Below, in pieces: positions 37,419 to 49,689 of a stretch of 64,000 nt of DNA (its first letter is position 1; every line of letters starts with the position of its first letter). The position numbers and the translations under genes are program-made. The stretch is from NCBI GenBank assembly GCA_905182995.1, contig CAJJDP010000062.1, forward strand, positions 124,001 through 188,000. The letters run 5' to 3'. Source of the stretch: Paramecium octaurelia. Its lineage: Eukaryota > Ciliophora > Oligohymenophorea > Peniculida > Parameciidae. The notes beneath the pieces were generated by a model. The model had not been told where the DNA came from, made no database searches, and saw only the letters and a program-made list of their open reading frames with translations.

Positions 37419-37850
37419 AGGAGGTTGGTAAATAAAGTTTATAAAAGAACTCCAAAGCTTGATTTGATTATTTATCTGTTGCATATGATGATGGCCAATG
37501 ATAAGCACCCAATTTCTGTGTGAACTATGTACCATAAATGTAAATTAATCTTGTAGTATTCTAAGAGACTTGTTGAAATGTTTACGTGATATAACTTTAA
37601 TATTATTACAACATATTTCAGTACAACTACTTTATGATTTAATTAAATACAAATTCAATACTTACTATTTACTCACATAAGGAAATTACAATTAATTATG
37701 TTCCTAAAAGAAATTCTACCCTTTAGAACACAATATGATAGATGAAGGTTTGAAAACTAAAAAACTCATGTAATTCTATTGAATTTACAATTCTCTATAA
37801 ACAAAAATAATATATATAAAATTGATGCCACACAATTAACCATTTAAAAT
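37419..37850. repeat. 432-bp contig-end duplicate flanking the N gap (right copy)
   Basis: Second copy of 36038-36469; see the left copy. Precedes the unique sequence leading to NAA30. Confidence 0.85.
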
Positions 37851-38097
37851 TATGAGAGGTATTTGAAGTATATTAAATATCCAAATATAATTAACAATGA
37901 ATAGTTAATAATTCTTCTATCTATGCACATAAATTAGTCCATTTAAAAAATGATTAATAAATAGTATTAGGGTTGTATATAGTTTGTTGATCATCCTATC
38001 AATCCAATGATGGTCATCGTTTCTTTTCATCAATTATTTGATAATCGCATAAATTACAATTCCAACTCAATAGTGAAATATTTCATTAATTTAAATT

Positions 38098-38671
38098 ATG
38101 GATTAAGATTAATCAATCAAATTGGAGGATATTCAATATACAAATTTCACAGATTACAGTTAAATACCTAAAATAATGCCTATGATTGATGCTGAATTAT
38201 CAGAGCCATATTCCATTTACACTTACAGATATTTCCTTTATGGATGGCCCGATTTGTCCATTTTTGCCTATTATAACAATGAAATAATTGGGGTGATTAC
38301 TTTTATCGAATTTCTAGGTTGTAATAGGAAAACTCGATAAGCATAATAAATCAGGCAGAAATAGGGGTTACATAGCTATGATCGTGGTAGAGAAGAAATA
38401 TAGGCGTCTAAAAATAGGGAGAATTTTGGCATAAAAATTTATTGACAGAATAAAAGAAAAAGGTTTGAATATTTATAATTTATATAAATTAGGTGGTGAA
38501 GAAATTGTGTTGGAAACTGAATAGACAAATCATGCTGCATTGAGATTGTATGAATCCTTGGGTTTTGCCAAGATGAAAAGAATGTAAAACTATTACATGT
38601 CTGGGAATGATGCATTTAGATTAAAATTATTCCTTGTGGACCCTGTAGATCCTCATTAAAAAAGTGAATGA
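38098..38671 (+). CDS. NAA30: NatC catalytic subunit, N-alpha-acetyltransferase 30
   Basis: 172 residues, a compact GNAT fold. Landmarks: [20 protein letters not shown], nearly identical to the NAA30 signature; [19 protein letters not shown] containing the acetyl-CoA loop (RxxGxG/A form [10 protein letters not shown]); [19 protein letters not shown]; and [15 protein letters not shown]. Two introns: 25 nt phase 0 after EIIG, and 30 nt at 38463-38492, free of TGA in frame. NatC acetylates nascent chains starting Met-Leu/Ile/Phe/Trp at the ribosome, together with NAA35 and NAA38. Very secure. Confidence 0.96.
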
Positions 38672-39091
38672 AAAATAATATATTTTTTAAAGTTTTATTA
38701 AACAAACATATACTCAGATAAATACTCAATATGAATTACAAGATGTGTGAAGTAAAATCAATATTAATAAACTGAATTATCAATACAGATGAACCTTAGT
38801 AATTTTAGTTTTTTAACTATTATTGAATCAAGATCAGTATTTCTATTTCATCAATGACCTTAAGAGTTAATATGCTAGATATATGTTAGAATTTTCACAG
38901 ATTCTTCATAATACCTAAGATGCTTAAAAAGCATCAAACATGGTTTTCATTAATAAAGTAATAAAGCTTCTATTACGAAAGAACAAGTACCAGAAACCTA
39001 TTTAGCCAAATATACTTTTAAAACAACTACCTAATTGGCCCATTCGAGTTCTATTCAATATATTTATATATATATAAATAAATAAAGTGTA
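38672..39091. other. Intergenic, no gene seen
   Basis: AT-rich; no protein-like frame. Confidence 0.4.
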
Positions 39092-40329
39092 TTTTATTTT
39101 TTAGTTTAATATAAAAATTTAAAATGGTTAAAAAATAGCCACAAATGTAGTACCTACCTAAAGATCCTAGTATAAATATTTATATATTGAATAAAAACTA
39201 AGCAAATATTTTTATGGCATGGCCATTCAAAATTGAATATTTCTAGTTAAAATCAGATAATGACCAGTAAACTTAGAGAATCAAAATTGTAATTTAGAAA
39301 TCCTGAGAACAAAATTTTTTGTATTGTAACATACACGTTCTCAGTTGAAATCATCCAAAATGATAGGTGCAAGTGTTCCTCTATTGGAAATTTTTTGAAT
39401 TCATATAAAAAATAATATGATAATAAATTTCTTCATTAAATAGCAACTGTTTCCTATTTGAGTTTTAGACTGATTCTTTTCTACTTGGTAAACTTTCTTT
39501 TTCTTTGGATCGGTTCTTTAGTATAATCAACCTTCTATTGACTTTTTAAATATGGATGATCAAGACATTCACGAGCACTGGGTCTAATGTTGGCATCTTT
39601 GGAAAGCATTTAGGTTAGCAAATCATATGCGAGAGGATTATTGGCCTTTGTTTTTTCTAGATGGGCCTCATTATATTCGCCATTAATATTAAGTTTAATT
39701 AGCTCAGAAACATTCTCGAAGTTTCCAAATGGGTTTTTGAAAGTTAAACTAAGCCTTAGGTAATAACTTACATATTGTAAAAGACTATTCCAGCACTATA
39801 AATATCAACTTTTTCATCATAACTACATGATTAACTAAAAACTTCGGGAGCAGTGTATCCAGGAGTTCCACATCTAACATGATTAAAGTCATAAATACCT
39901 TGGGTTTATTTATTATATATCGTATATTTTACAAGCAAAGCCGAAATCAGAGACCTTCAAAGTGTCCATATGCTGAGAATCTTTGAATAAGATGTTCTAT
40001 AATTTAATATCTCGATGAACTATTTCTAAATCATGGAGATGCTTTAAAGCTGAATTCAAATAGTTATTAAATTTTACCAGAAAGTAGATTAAACATGAGA
40101 AGAGGTACATCAATTTAAATATTTCTCTATCCGATAATTTTTAATAGGTCTCCTCCTTTACAATACTCCAAAATAACAGAAATAGACTTATAATCTGTCA
40201 CTATCTCTTCTAGCTAAATTATATTTTTATGAGAGTTATTTTTTAACAGTCGTAAAATATCTGCCTCTTATTTCAATTATCCCTAACATTATATATATTA
40301 AATACCAATCTGCTCTTTGCCAACTGATC
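39092..40329. repeat. 1,238-bp duplicate of the kinase 3' region (left copy, assembly artefact)
   Basis: Identical by eye to 40331-41568, separated from it by a single N at 40330. It carries a second copy of the kinase 3' end (minus strand, TGA at 39433-39435), cut off at the N. The kinase N-terminal half exists only once, after the right copy. I therefore treat this copy as an unmerged contig end and not as a second gene. Confidence 0.85.
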
Positions 40330-40330
40330 N

Positions 40331-41568
40331 TTTTATTTTTTAGTTTAATATAAAAATTTAAAATGGTTAAAAAATAGCCACAAATGTAGTACCTACCTAA
40401 AGATCCTAGTATAAATATTTATATATTGAATAAAAACTAAGCAAATATTTTTATGGCATGGCCATTCAAAATTGAATATTTCTAGTTAAAATCAGATAAT
40501 GACCAGTAAACTTAGAGAATCAAAATTGTAATTTAGAAATCCTGAGAACAAAATTTTTTGTATTGTAACATACACGTTCTCAGTTGAAATCATCCAAAAT
40601 GATAGGTGCAAGTGTTCCTCTATTGGAAATTTTTTGAATTCATATAAAAAATAATATGATAATAAATTTCTTCATTAAATAGCAACTGTTTCCTATTTGA
40701 GTTTTAGACTGATTCTTTTCTACTTGGTAAACTTTCTTTTTCTTTGGATCGGTTCTTTAGTATAATCAACCTTCTATTGACTTTTTAAATATGGATGATC
40801 AAGACATTCACGAGCACTGGGTCTAATGTTGGCATCTTTGGAAAGCATTTAGGTTAGCAAATCATATGCGAGAGGATTATTGGCCTTTGTTTTTTCTAGA
40901 TGGGCCTCATTATATTCGCCATTAATATTAAGTTTAATTAGCTCAGAAACATTCTCGAAGTTTCCAAATGGGTTTTTGAAAGTTAAACTAAGCCTTAGGT
41001 AATAACTTACATATTGTAAAAGACTATTCCAGCACTATAAATATCAACTTTTTCATCATAACTACATGATTAACTAAAAACTTCGGGAGCAGTGTATCCA
41101 GGAGTTCCACATCTAACATGATTAAAGTCATAAATACCTTGGGTTTATTTATTATATATCGTATATTTTACAAGCAAAGCCGAAATCAGAGACCTTCAAA
41201 GTGTCCATATGCTGAGAATCTTTGAATAAGATGTTCTATAATTTAATATCTCGATGAACTATTTCTAAATCATGGAGATGCTTTAAAGCTGAATTCAAAT
41301 AGTTATTAAATTTTACCAGAAAGTAGATTAAACATGAGAAGAGGTACATCAATTTAAATATTTCTCTATCCGATAATTTTTAATAGGTCTCCTCCTTTAC
41401 AATACTCCAAAATAACAGAAATAGACTTATAATCTGTCACTATCTCTTCTAGCTAAATTATATTTTTATGAGAGTTATTTTTTAACAGTCGTAAAATATC
41501 TGCCTCTTATTTCAATTATCCCTAACATTATATATATTAAATACCAATCTGCTCTTTGCCAACTGATC
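40331..41568. repeat. 1,238-bp duplicate of the kinase 3' region (right copy)
   Basis: Copy contiguous with the rest of the kinase gene; see the left copy. Confidence 0.85.
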
Positions 41569-42049
41569 CTTTGATAGAAATGTAGCCTTCTTTTCAACTG
41601 ATATTTTGTAAGGAGTTTAAATAAGTTCTAATTTAAATATCTTTTCTTACTTACTCCAGGGGCCAATTTTTCTAAGACAATAGATAGAGAATTGGATTAG
41701 AAAATTTATCTTCCTCTCAATCTAAGAGATAATTCTTCAATATCCTTTAAACAAAGGAGGAAAGTGACCTTAATTTATGTTTCTGGGTTATGAAGATCGA
41801 GAGTACCAATCTACTGAACTATATATTTATAAAATTTATAGTACGTTCATCAATCTCTCTAGCAAAGCAGAGAATTGTATCCATTGAATTTGAGGGCAAA
41901 TAAACCAATTATTCATTTCCATTTTTCGCCTAACAGTATATAAATAAATGTACAGCTATTAAAAGAGACCCAGATCGAGTTGTTACTTCTACTTCTATGC
42001 ATTAACCATCATTGGCTAAATAAAGAGCTGAACACTAAAATAAGGACAT
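40672..42049 (-). CDS. Ser/Thr protein kinase with an N-terminal non-kinase domain
   Basis: About 410 residues, introns of 23-27 nt (some not fully resolved). The N-terminal 120 residues (MSLFQCSALYLANDGQCIEV; CLKDIEELSLRLRGRQIFQS) look like a PH-type sandwich seen in some ciliate kinases (inference). The kinase domain follows: ATFLSK region, QEADILRLLKNNSHKNIIQL, hinge VILEYCKGGDL, HRDIKLQN catalytic loop, VSDFGFACK (DFG), RCGTPGYTAPEVF activation segment and APE-type motif, and SKDANIRPSARECLDHPYL. A basic tail ends the protein. Catalytic Asp residues are intact. CAMK/ULK-like by feel; subfamily not assigned. The partial copy at 39433-40329 is an assembly duplicate. Confidence 0.85.
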
Positions 42050-42422
42050 TTAGATTTTTGACGAGTAAATTATTAGAATAACCTCTTACAATATAAATAT
42101 TCCAATGTGTTCTTAAAGGGGGGTGCAAGTAGATTATGAAACCCCCTAAGAATTTAAATATATATTTTATATTTATATGAGATTTTTTGGAAGCTTTTTT
42201 ATAAACTTAATATATTCCAAGATTTTAATTACTTCTTAATAAAGATCTTATTTAACTCGATATTACTAATTACTTTGCTATTTCAAGATTTAAAATAAAT
42301 AATAAAGAAATTATTAAATAACATCTTTAAATTTAAGGAAAAATTTATATCAATAGTTATGATAGAAGTTTAGTATATCCTATTAATATTTATTTTTAAA
42401 AAATTGAATTTATGTGATCTTG

Positions 42423-42940
42423 TCAAAATTTTTCGATATTAAAATCTATGAGATTGAATTCTATAGAGTTTTTCTATTACACAAGCATAATTTCACTTCT
42501 TACTTTCTGAATTGTAGTTTTCCCCTCTGAAGACAAACTTTTTAAAAATTTCTCTTTTATGTTCAAGGCATCATTCCAAACTTAAGATTTTTAAGAAGGC
42601 CAATTTAGTAGAATTCCAAAGCTATTTATTGATCATCTGATTAACTCCAAAAGCATTCTCATTACTGATGTTTTTACATGCGGTTTCATTCACTCCGACT
42701 AACTTCTCTAAATTTTTACCTCATAGATCACAACTGCTAGTCAATCATCATTTTTTCATTAATGAAACAAATGGTCCAGGCCTGCAGTAAATCTATCTCA
42801 TTTTTCTAATCCAAAACCATTTTAAATGAGTATAAAAATACACATCTGTAAAATTCAATTCCTCATATGAATTCCAGATGTACTTGCATAAATTAAGATT
42901 GATCATCAACTATTTCTTTGGGAATATCAAGAGTTGCCAT
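42423..42940 (-). pseudogene. Disrupted or mis-sequenced hypothetical gene
   Basis: Starts MATLDIPKEIVDDQSQFMQ. Protein-like segments then appear in different frames: NEIDLLQAWTICFINEKMMI, EKLVGVNETACKNISNENAF with GVNQMINKQLWNSTKLAF, and VWNDALNIKEKFLKSLSSEG at the end. Canonical introns join only some of them; at least one shift sits at an A5 run. It could be a decayed gene or an intact one with homopolymer errors. No family recognised. It is divergent from the VAP gene, 68 bp away. Confidence 0.5.
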
Positions 42941-43007
42941 GATTGTTAATCGAATTGATTGTATTGTTTATGTTATTAAAAATAATCAAAATAAACATAA
43001 TAATTAA

Positions 43008-43620
43008 ATGTATAATTTTCATTTTGTTGTCAATCCAAAAGAGAAACTGAATTTTTCAAATCAGAAAGCTTAAATTCAAATCCAAAACATTACCAGATAT
43101 CATTTGGCATTTAAAGTACTCTTTTTTGTAATGATAGTTACTTAGATCAGAACAACTAACAATGTAGATTTTAAAGTGATTGGAAATAAAGGCATCCTCA
43201 ATCCAATGACTACAAATATAATCCAAATCATAAGCAATAAAGAAGTTGTATATAATAATATTCTAGAATATCGCAAAGGCAAAGTTTTAGATTATGACAG
43301 TGATTATCAATCCTAACGATAACATTGACACTGCCTTTTAGAGAGCCAATTCAGAACAGATCCAAACGGAGACGTTGAAAACGAAGCCAACCTTTGGAGA
43401 AGACACTTAGTCATTAATTTCGGATACTTCCTTTTTCAAATCAACAGTGGCTCCCAAACAAATTGTTCCTCTTCCTCCTATTGATCAAATTTAGATTTCC
43501 ACAAGTGAAAAGAAGGAAGAATACTAGCCAACTGTTTTCCATTTGTTGTTTGTTGGAGCAGCATGTCTTTTAATTGGCTACTTTACGCATATGTTCAAGA
43601 GTGGTGGTAGGAATTGTTGA
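43008..43620 (+). CDS. VAP-type MSP-domain protein, ER tail-anchored
   Basis: 186 residues. The MSP domain (about 5-115) shows VVNPKEKLNF, HLAFKIRTTNNVDFKVIGNK and the IxP turn GILNPM, then FQIMTVIINPND. A Ser/Thr/Gln-rich linker leads to a single C-terminal helix HLLFVGAACLLIGYFTHMF with a short basic end (KSGGRNC), a tail anchor. Family role: ER contact-site protein that binds FFAT motifs. Introns: 43116-43145 (30 nt, free of TGA in frame) and a 22-nt one after QIISNKE; together they give the uninterrupted domain. Good match in order and size, slightly short for VAP-A/B. Confidence 0.88.
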
Positions 43621-43702
43621 TAAATATGTTTTTAAACTATATCCATAATAATAGTGAAATATTTAATGTTGACATTCTGCAATTATTATATTTAGAAATT
43701 AA

Positions 43703-45112
43703 ATGCAATAACGAAATGATTAATTAATAGGCTTATAAGTTTAACAAAATTTGAAACTCAATCCCACAATCGCATCTATCAGCATACCAGATGATAAGCC
43801 TCTGAGTCCGATTAGCCTTGTGAAACCCTAGCAAAACATCCACATCTACAATAAAGATTATGAGTAAGGATATAATTTCTAAAAGTAAATAGAGATATGA
43901 TTGAAATGCTGAAGAGAATGGCTAATTATTAGGAATAAGATTACCCAAATGGAACATTTTATGGTCAAATGTTGAACGGCAAAAAGCATGGATAGGGTTA
44001 GATAAAATATTTACTTACTAAGGTTTAATGTTGTTACATGGTAGAGTTTGCGAAGGGGTATGGTAGAATGACAGGAAACATGGACATTGCAAGGAGATAT
44101 TTGACACAGGGGAAACATTTGAGGGAGAATATTAGAATGGAAAACCGTAAGGGAAAGGAGTTTACATCCGCAACAATGAAAGTTATGATGGACAATGGGT
44201 GAATGGATTCAAGCATGGACATGGAATTTGGAAAATGGGAAATGACTTTTATGAAGGAGAGTGGAAATTTGGAAAAATTGATGGATATGGAGTTTACATT
44301 TAGAATAATAATAAATATACTGGAAGTTTTAGGAACAATTTGAAGCATGGACATGGGATAGAGAACTTTGCGAATGGGGATCTCTACAATGGTCAATTTT
44401 GTAATGGAAAACCCGAAGGTTAAGGTACTTATATATGGAATAATGGAGCTGAGTTTAGAGGTTGAAATTATAGTGTAATTTGATAGGGCTCTTTAAGAAT
44501 GGAGTTAGACATGGCAAAGGTGCTTGGAGTAAGTGGGATCCATTGAAGGAAGGTCATTTTCGTTATGAGGGAATGTTTGAGAATGATAAGAAACATGGAG
44601 AAGGAGTATTTACATGGCCATCAGGAAATTATTATGTTGGATCTTTTGTGAATGATTACAGACATGGATATGGAGAGATGTTTTGGAAGGATCAATATTA
44701 TAAGGGGTATTGGGAGAGAGGTATGTAACATGGAGATGGAGAACTGTGTAAGAATGGAGTAATTAAGAAGGGTAGATTCGAAAATAATGTATTAACAAAT
44801 CAAAGAAGTAACAGTATGTGGGAATCAGGCGAAAGTAATTTTAAATTGGCTAATAATTTAAATCAGACCTTCTCTCATTGTTCGTCTTAGCGTAGTAAGT
44901 ATATGCCTGCAATTGGACGCAAACCCAAATTAATAATGAGGAAGGGGGATAAAACTATTATTTTAGATAGTCTCAGCATCAATGATATTCCCATAGAGAA
45001 TGATCCTGATTTCTTAACTATTTGTCCAGAGCCAGCCAGACAGAAAAAGTTCAAGCCTAAAATGAATTGTAGTTAGCTCTTGAAATAACACTTTAGTACT
45101 TTGAGAAAATGA
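43703..45112 (+). CDS. MORN-repeat protein
   Basis: About 441 residues, three introns (32, 26 and 26 nt). After a 75-residue leader, at least nine MORN repeats run from YPNGTFYGQMLNGKKHGQG to YYKGYWERGMQHGDGEL; clear ones include FEGEYQNGKPQGKGVYI, YDGQWVNGFKHGHG, YTGSFRNNLKHGHG and YVGSFVNDYRHGYGEMF. The C-terminal 110 residues are non-repeat, basic and Ser/Pro-containing (KYMPAIGRKPKLIMRKGDK). MORN proteins act as membrane-cytoskeleton scaffolds, and many in ciliates are cortical or ciliary (inference). Start at 43703 chosen because the 5' frame is open from there. Confidence 0.88.
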
Positions 45113-45283
45113 TTTTTTTTGAATGCAATTTTTGATAATAAATCATAAAGATTCTTAATTTCTCATCCAGAATTGTTACTTTTGTTTGTGATTAGTAGAA
45201 GCAGAGAAACCAAATATATGCCCAAAACCAAATAAGTCACTATTAAATAGACTAAAACAAATGTTCTCAATCCTTAGCAATCT

Positions 45284-45724
45284 TCAAATTGGAAAAAAGC
45301 ATACTATATTAATCAATTCCAAATTACACTCAGTCCTATTAAAACAATTATGCTCAAAACAAATTCTACTTTTTCTGCAATCTCAAATAGTTTATTCTTC
45401 CATCTCCCTAAGGCTCTATAATACACTGGTAATTCTATCGCTCTATCTAGAAATTTCATTTTACAATTTGTAGATGGCTACTGTAAATAAAAATATCTCT
45501 GCTACAAGTGTCCAAAAGTTCATCACTTTGCATTCCTCTTCATCTCTTGATTAAAATTCAATTGTCTTACAATAACGATGTCTGAAAAAACAAAACAACA
45601 TTCCCCAAATACAATTGTAAACTATAGCAAAACCAATAGAAAATAATTAATTGTTAGCATCTTCAGATTGTTATGGGGATTTTCTCTCCAACTGAATTTC
45701 CTATTCTTAATATTCTGTATTCAT
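45284..45724 (-). CDS. Small two-helix membrane protein, unknown
   Basis: About 129 residues with introns of 25 and 26 nt. If the second intron is not used, the TGA at 45313-45315 ends a protein of about 128 residues. Acidic leader (MNTEYQEQEIQLERKSPQQS), a helix FSIGFAIVYNCIWGMLFCFF, a Cys-containing loop, ALGRWKNKLFEIAEKV and a second helix VLSIIVLIGLSVIW. No family recognised. Confidence 0.55.
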
Positions 45725-45932
45725 TTTATTATTATTTATATGATATAAAAATTTATTCAAAATAAGCAATTATCATTTATGGATACTTAATTATTATTAT
45801 TTTCGAAATTCTTGAATTGCCAGTATTTTGATGATTAACTTTGGTTGAAGGGTTCACTTATGGCCTCTAATACTATGTTATAGTAAATATATAATTATAT
45901 CATAGCTAATTATGTTACTTTAAGTAGCAATT

Positions 45933-46460
45933 TCAATTAATTAAACTAATAAATTAAATGTTGATAAAGAACAATTAATAAGGGAAAAGGTTCACATTAT
46001 CTTTCATAAATCTACTATTAAAATAATTATTTTTAACAGCATTAATAAAAAATGTTTGGATCAAATTTATCGAAAGACTATATATATAATTAATAGCAAA
46101 ACAACACTTCAGGATGCTAAATAAATATCTCCTAACTAAGTCATTCATATGTGAGATTCCCATTGCAAAGTTCCATAATGAGTGTTGAGGAATAGAGTCC
46201 ACAATTTGTTTAATTTGCTCAAAGCTAAATCTACATTCAGGAGAATTAGGTTTTTTAAGAGGAAGAGAATCATAGACACTAAAATAAAATGCCTTAATAA
46301 CCATAAAGATAGTTAGAATAATAAGCAGGACACAAGAGAATGACCTCATGGCAATAATAAAAATCCCCTCAATAATAGTCCCAAAGCAAATCTCTATGTG
46401 CATCACCATTGAGATAGCAATATCGATAAGAGGAACCTCAAATGCACTATCATTAACCAT
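45933..46460 (-). CDS. Putative multi-pass membrane protein, start uncertain
   Basis: Frame open from MVNDSAFEVPLIDIAISMVM to TGA at 45933-45935 (about 175 residues). Four hydrophobic stretches are visible, for example ICFGTIIEGIFIIAMRSFSC and VLLIILTIFMVIKAFYFSVY. Protein-like sequence continues upstream in the same frame (IFSDGKITEEVYQIAATSFS near 46520-46570) with no ATG, so the true N-terminus may need an intron I could not place. Alternatively the gene is a fragment. No family recognised. Confidence 0.5.
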
Positions 46461-46632
46461 ATCAACCTTGTCCTTGTGAGTTAGAATAATTATGGTAAGA
46501 ATTCTTACAAATGAGAATGATGTAGCGGCAATTTAGTAGACCTCCTCAGTAATTTTGCCATCACTAAAGATGCCACTTTATGCCTTATTGATTGCATAAT
46601 TACTTTGATATATATATATTTCTTATTATATT

Positions 46633-48094
46633 TCACTCAATAATTTAGGCTTGTTGTTGTTTGTATTCGTTAATCCATTGTTAAAATATGGCTAGAATTT
46701 CTTGTCTAGCTTGAGTTAATTCAGGTGGATCTTCAACCTTAGTAGCCTTAAGATCAACACAATGTGAACAATCCTTGCATTTAATGTACTTGACATCATA
46801 CTCTTTTCCTTATGTCCATTTAGTGATTGAGGCATGTTACCATGGGTCATCTGATCCATTTGAAAAGATAAGGTGATCCACATTGATATCAAGTCCACCA
46901 AAATAAGCATTAGTTCTCTCTTCATCAGGGAAGATGGAAATTCCATAAGAATATTCGCATAAGTTTCTAAAGAAATCGAGTTTCAATTGTTATGATCTTG
47001 TTGATTGTTCAGCAGTTGGCTTTAAATTAAAAATGATTAATTACATTAGCAGTTTAAAAGTATCCAACTTCAATGCAAGTCTAATATGTCCACTGTCTGG
47101 AATTCTTTGAGAAATCAATGGTGATATCCTTTAAAAATTCGGATCCGTAGCTTTCTTGATCAACTGTTTCCTTGGCCATCTCTTTTACTTGTTTAAACCA
47201 ATCGTCTAAAGTAGCTCCAGCTTCTAATCTCTCGCACATCTTAGATCTTTTTCTGCCTTAAACCATGCCAGCATAGATATCAGCAATCATTGACAAGAAT
47301 TCAACATCTGTTAATTCTGAAGCACCAAAATCGGCCTTAATAGTAGCAGGACTTTCTAACAAGTCGGCTTCAATCTTTTCATTTACTTATTGGATTCTAT
47401 CTACACATCTAATTAAATTTAAAGTTATAGTACTCTTAAGAACTCTCCAAGGCAGAAAGATAAACTTGCATATCGTATTCATGATAACAAGCGACTGCTC
47501 TGACAACTGCTGAAGAAGCCAAACCTCCAATTGTCAAATGGGGATATTTGTATCTAAACCAAGCGCTTAGTGCTCCTGGGTATGAACCTCCAAGATGAAT
47601 CCATGGGGTATTTGGCTTTATATTAAAGTTACCTTGAGTTTTGATGTCCTAGATAAAGTAAGCAATGTCATCCAAAGCTTAATGAATGTTGAGATATTTT
47701 AAGTTTGGAGTACTCCAATCTCTGAATGGCTGAGACTAACCAAAATATCTGTGTTCCAAAACAAGGATTATGGCTTTCAATTATTGTGCAGCATCAAATG
47801 TTAACCCATTTCCAATTCCGTCACCTATAATATTTGTATTTCCAGCTTACATGTCCATTCACCACAAATGTACAAAATAACTGCTTCAGGCTAGTTTCCA
47901 ACTACATAATCATCATAAATGTGATATCTTTGTTTAAACACTTCCTTCGATGTGGGATCATTGTGATCCAATTTCTGCATAAACCACAACGTATTACTGG
48001 CCTGGATGATCTCTTCTCTTCCAAATACGCTATTCCTATAAGTAAGCCTTGCCAATGATGACATCACTAGGACTAAAAGGATGACGATTTTCAT
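46633..48094 (-). CDS. Serine carboxypeptidase, peptidase family S28 (Pro-X carboxypeptidase-like)
   Basis: About 450-460 residues with several short introns. Signal peptide [20 protein letters not shown], then [20 protein letters not shown], typical of S28, and VILYICGE. The nucleophile elbow is [17 protein letters not shown] (Ser in GGSYPG); the Asp lies in [13 protein letters not shown] and the His in [10 protein letters not shown]. The C-terminus, [16 protein letters not shown], precedes TGA. S28 enzymes cleave Pro-X bonds in lysosomes. With the GH27 enzyme nearby it suggests food-vacuole digestion (inference). Catalytic triad complete. Confidence 0.92.
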
Positions 48095-48426
48095 TTATTA
48101 TTTTAATTTATAATATATAATGTAGAAATTGTATATAGACAATTTAATATATTGACAATGGTTTATATACATATGAAATTATATCCATGTTTTATGTAAG
48201 TTCTTTATGTATCTTAATAAATTCTAAGGTGCAAACTTGTAATTCAAATGAGTAATTATAATATTCTATAAAATGGTTTATAGACTCAGTTACTTTAAAT
48301 CAATTTGATTTATAGGTCATTTCTTTATAGTAAGAATATTTGATGTCGAATTGTATTCAGTTATTTTAATAATTCTGTTTTTTCGTTTAGATTATTATAA
48401 TAGCTTAGATAAATTTTATTACTTTT

Positions 48427-49487
48427 ATGAACTCGAATTAAACGAATAATCAGAAGAAGCCCAAACCTAAATTGTAGTTAAATGTGAATGTAGTTGATGT
48501 ACAACCCGAAAGCACTCACTCCTCGGATGGGTGGAAATAGCAAACTGATATATTTTTCAATGAACCTATGTATAGTTATATTTGTTAAAGTAAGTGATTA
48601 GTCCCTATAATTTTAACATAATGGCAAAACAGTTGCAGATGTAGCCCAATTGAAATGTGGAAGGAGATATTAAGAAGATAGAGTACTTTGATCTATTAAT
48701 ATTAGTTTGTTGGAATACCTAATCTAAATATAAATTAGGAGATGTAATTCTTTTACGCCATATACGATGGACATGCAGGTCATTCAGTTTCAGCGATTCT
48801 TGAAAATAAGCTTCATGAATATTTGTAGAAGGACTGCAATTTTGAGGACAATCTCGAGAAGGCCATCATAAATAGTTTTGAGAGAATGAATCAATACATC
48901 TTGGATTGTCAGGAGGAGAATCATCATTTGGGTGGATCGACAGCTCTTTGTGTGATCAACAAACACAAAGACCTCTATGTGGTGAATCTCGGAGATTCAG
49001 CATGCGTTTTGATCACTGAAGAACTCTAGATACAGAAGTTGAATTCGGAACACAAGTTGAATAGGGAAGATGAATTCAAGCGAGTGGAATAAATAGCTAC
49101 GATTTTGGACAGACAGTGAGATTTATTAAATAACGTAGTTCTATTCCACGAATAAATGGAGAACTGGCAGTAACCAGGGCTTTTGGAGACAAGAAACATC
49201 GACAATCAGGTCTAATTGCAATTCCTGAGATTAAAGTGCACAAAATCCAGGCTAATGACAAATACTTGATTTTAGCATCGGATGGATTTTGGGATGTATG
49301 ACAGAGCACTATATCATTTTAGCTCATTAAGAACGAGGAACTGCAGAACTTGATTGAAAATTGGAATAGGAAAGAGATTGATTAATTGGCCTAATATCTT
49401 CTTGACAAGGCATCGTCTAAAAATACAAATTATAAAAAGGATAACATGACTCTAATTGTAATAGATATTCAATCTTATTGGAAATGA
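48427..49487 (+). CDS. PP2C-type protein phosphatase
   Basis: About 320 residues. After a Gln/Asn leader, the PPM motifs appear in order: GRRYQEDR (metal-ligand Asp), FYAIYDGHAGHSVS (the DGH metal site), GGSTALCVINKHKDLYVVNL then GDSACVL, RINGELAVTRAFGDKKHRQ, ILASDGFWD (metal Asp), and KDNMTLIVIDI. Introns of roughly 22-27 nt; the one after FWD encloses a TGA, while the first (near 48593) is not fully resolved. All metal-binding Asp residues are present, so it should be active. Substrate unknown. Confidence 0.92.
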
Positions 49488-49689
49488 TTATAATGATTAA
49501 CTCTAATTTAATTTTTATTGAATAAAATTAACGTGATTTGCAATGAGCAATCTTATACTTGTACTTTCTCATAGGATTAGACAGAAAGTGGATGATTAAT
49601 TTTGTGATTGTTCTCATAATTATTATTAAATTCACTGGTTAAATTTTTATGTATATTTCTAATGCATTATTTTTTTATAAAATTTGATC

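Noticed and set aside
36414-37535. A 373-codon minus-strand ORF spanning the N gap
   Set aside because: Nearly all of it is unknown bases, and the short ends are the two copies of one contig overlap.
39433-40329. A second, truncated protein kinase gene
   Set aside because: Identical to the 3' part of the adjacent full gene and cut exactly at an N; an assembly duplicate explains it better than a paralogue.
44034-44396. 120-codon minus-strand ORF
   Set aside because: Antisense shadow of the MORN repeats, whose frame on the plus strand is strongly conserved.
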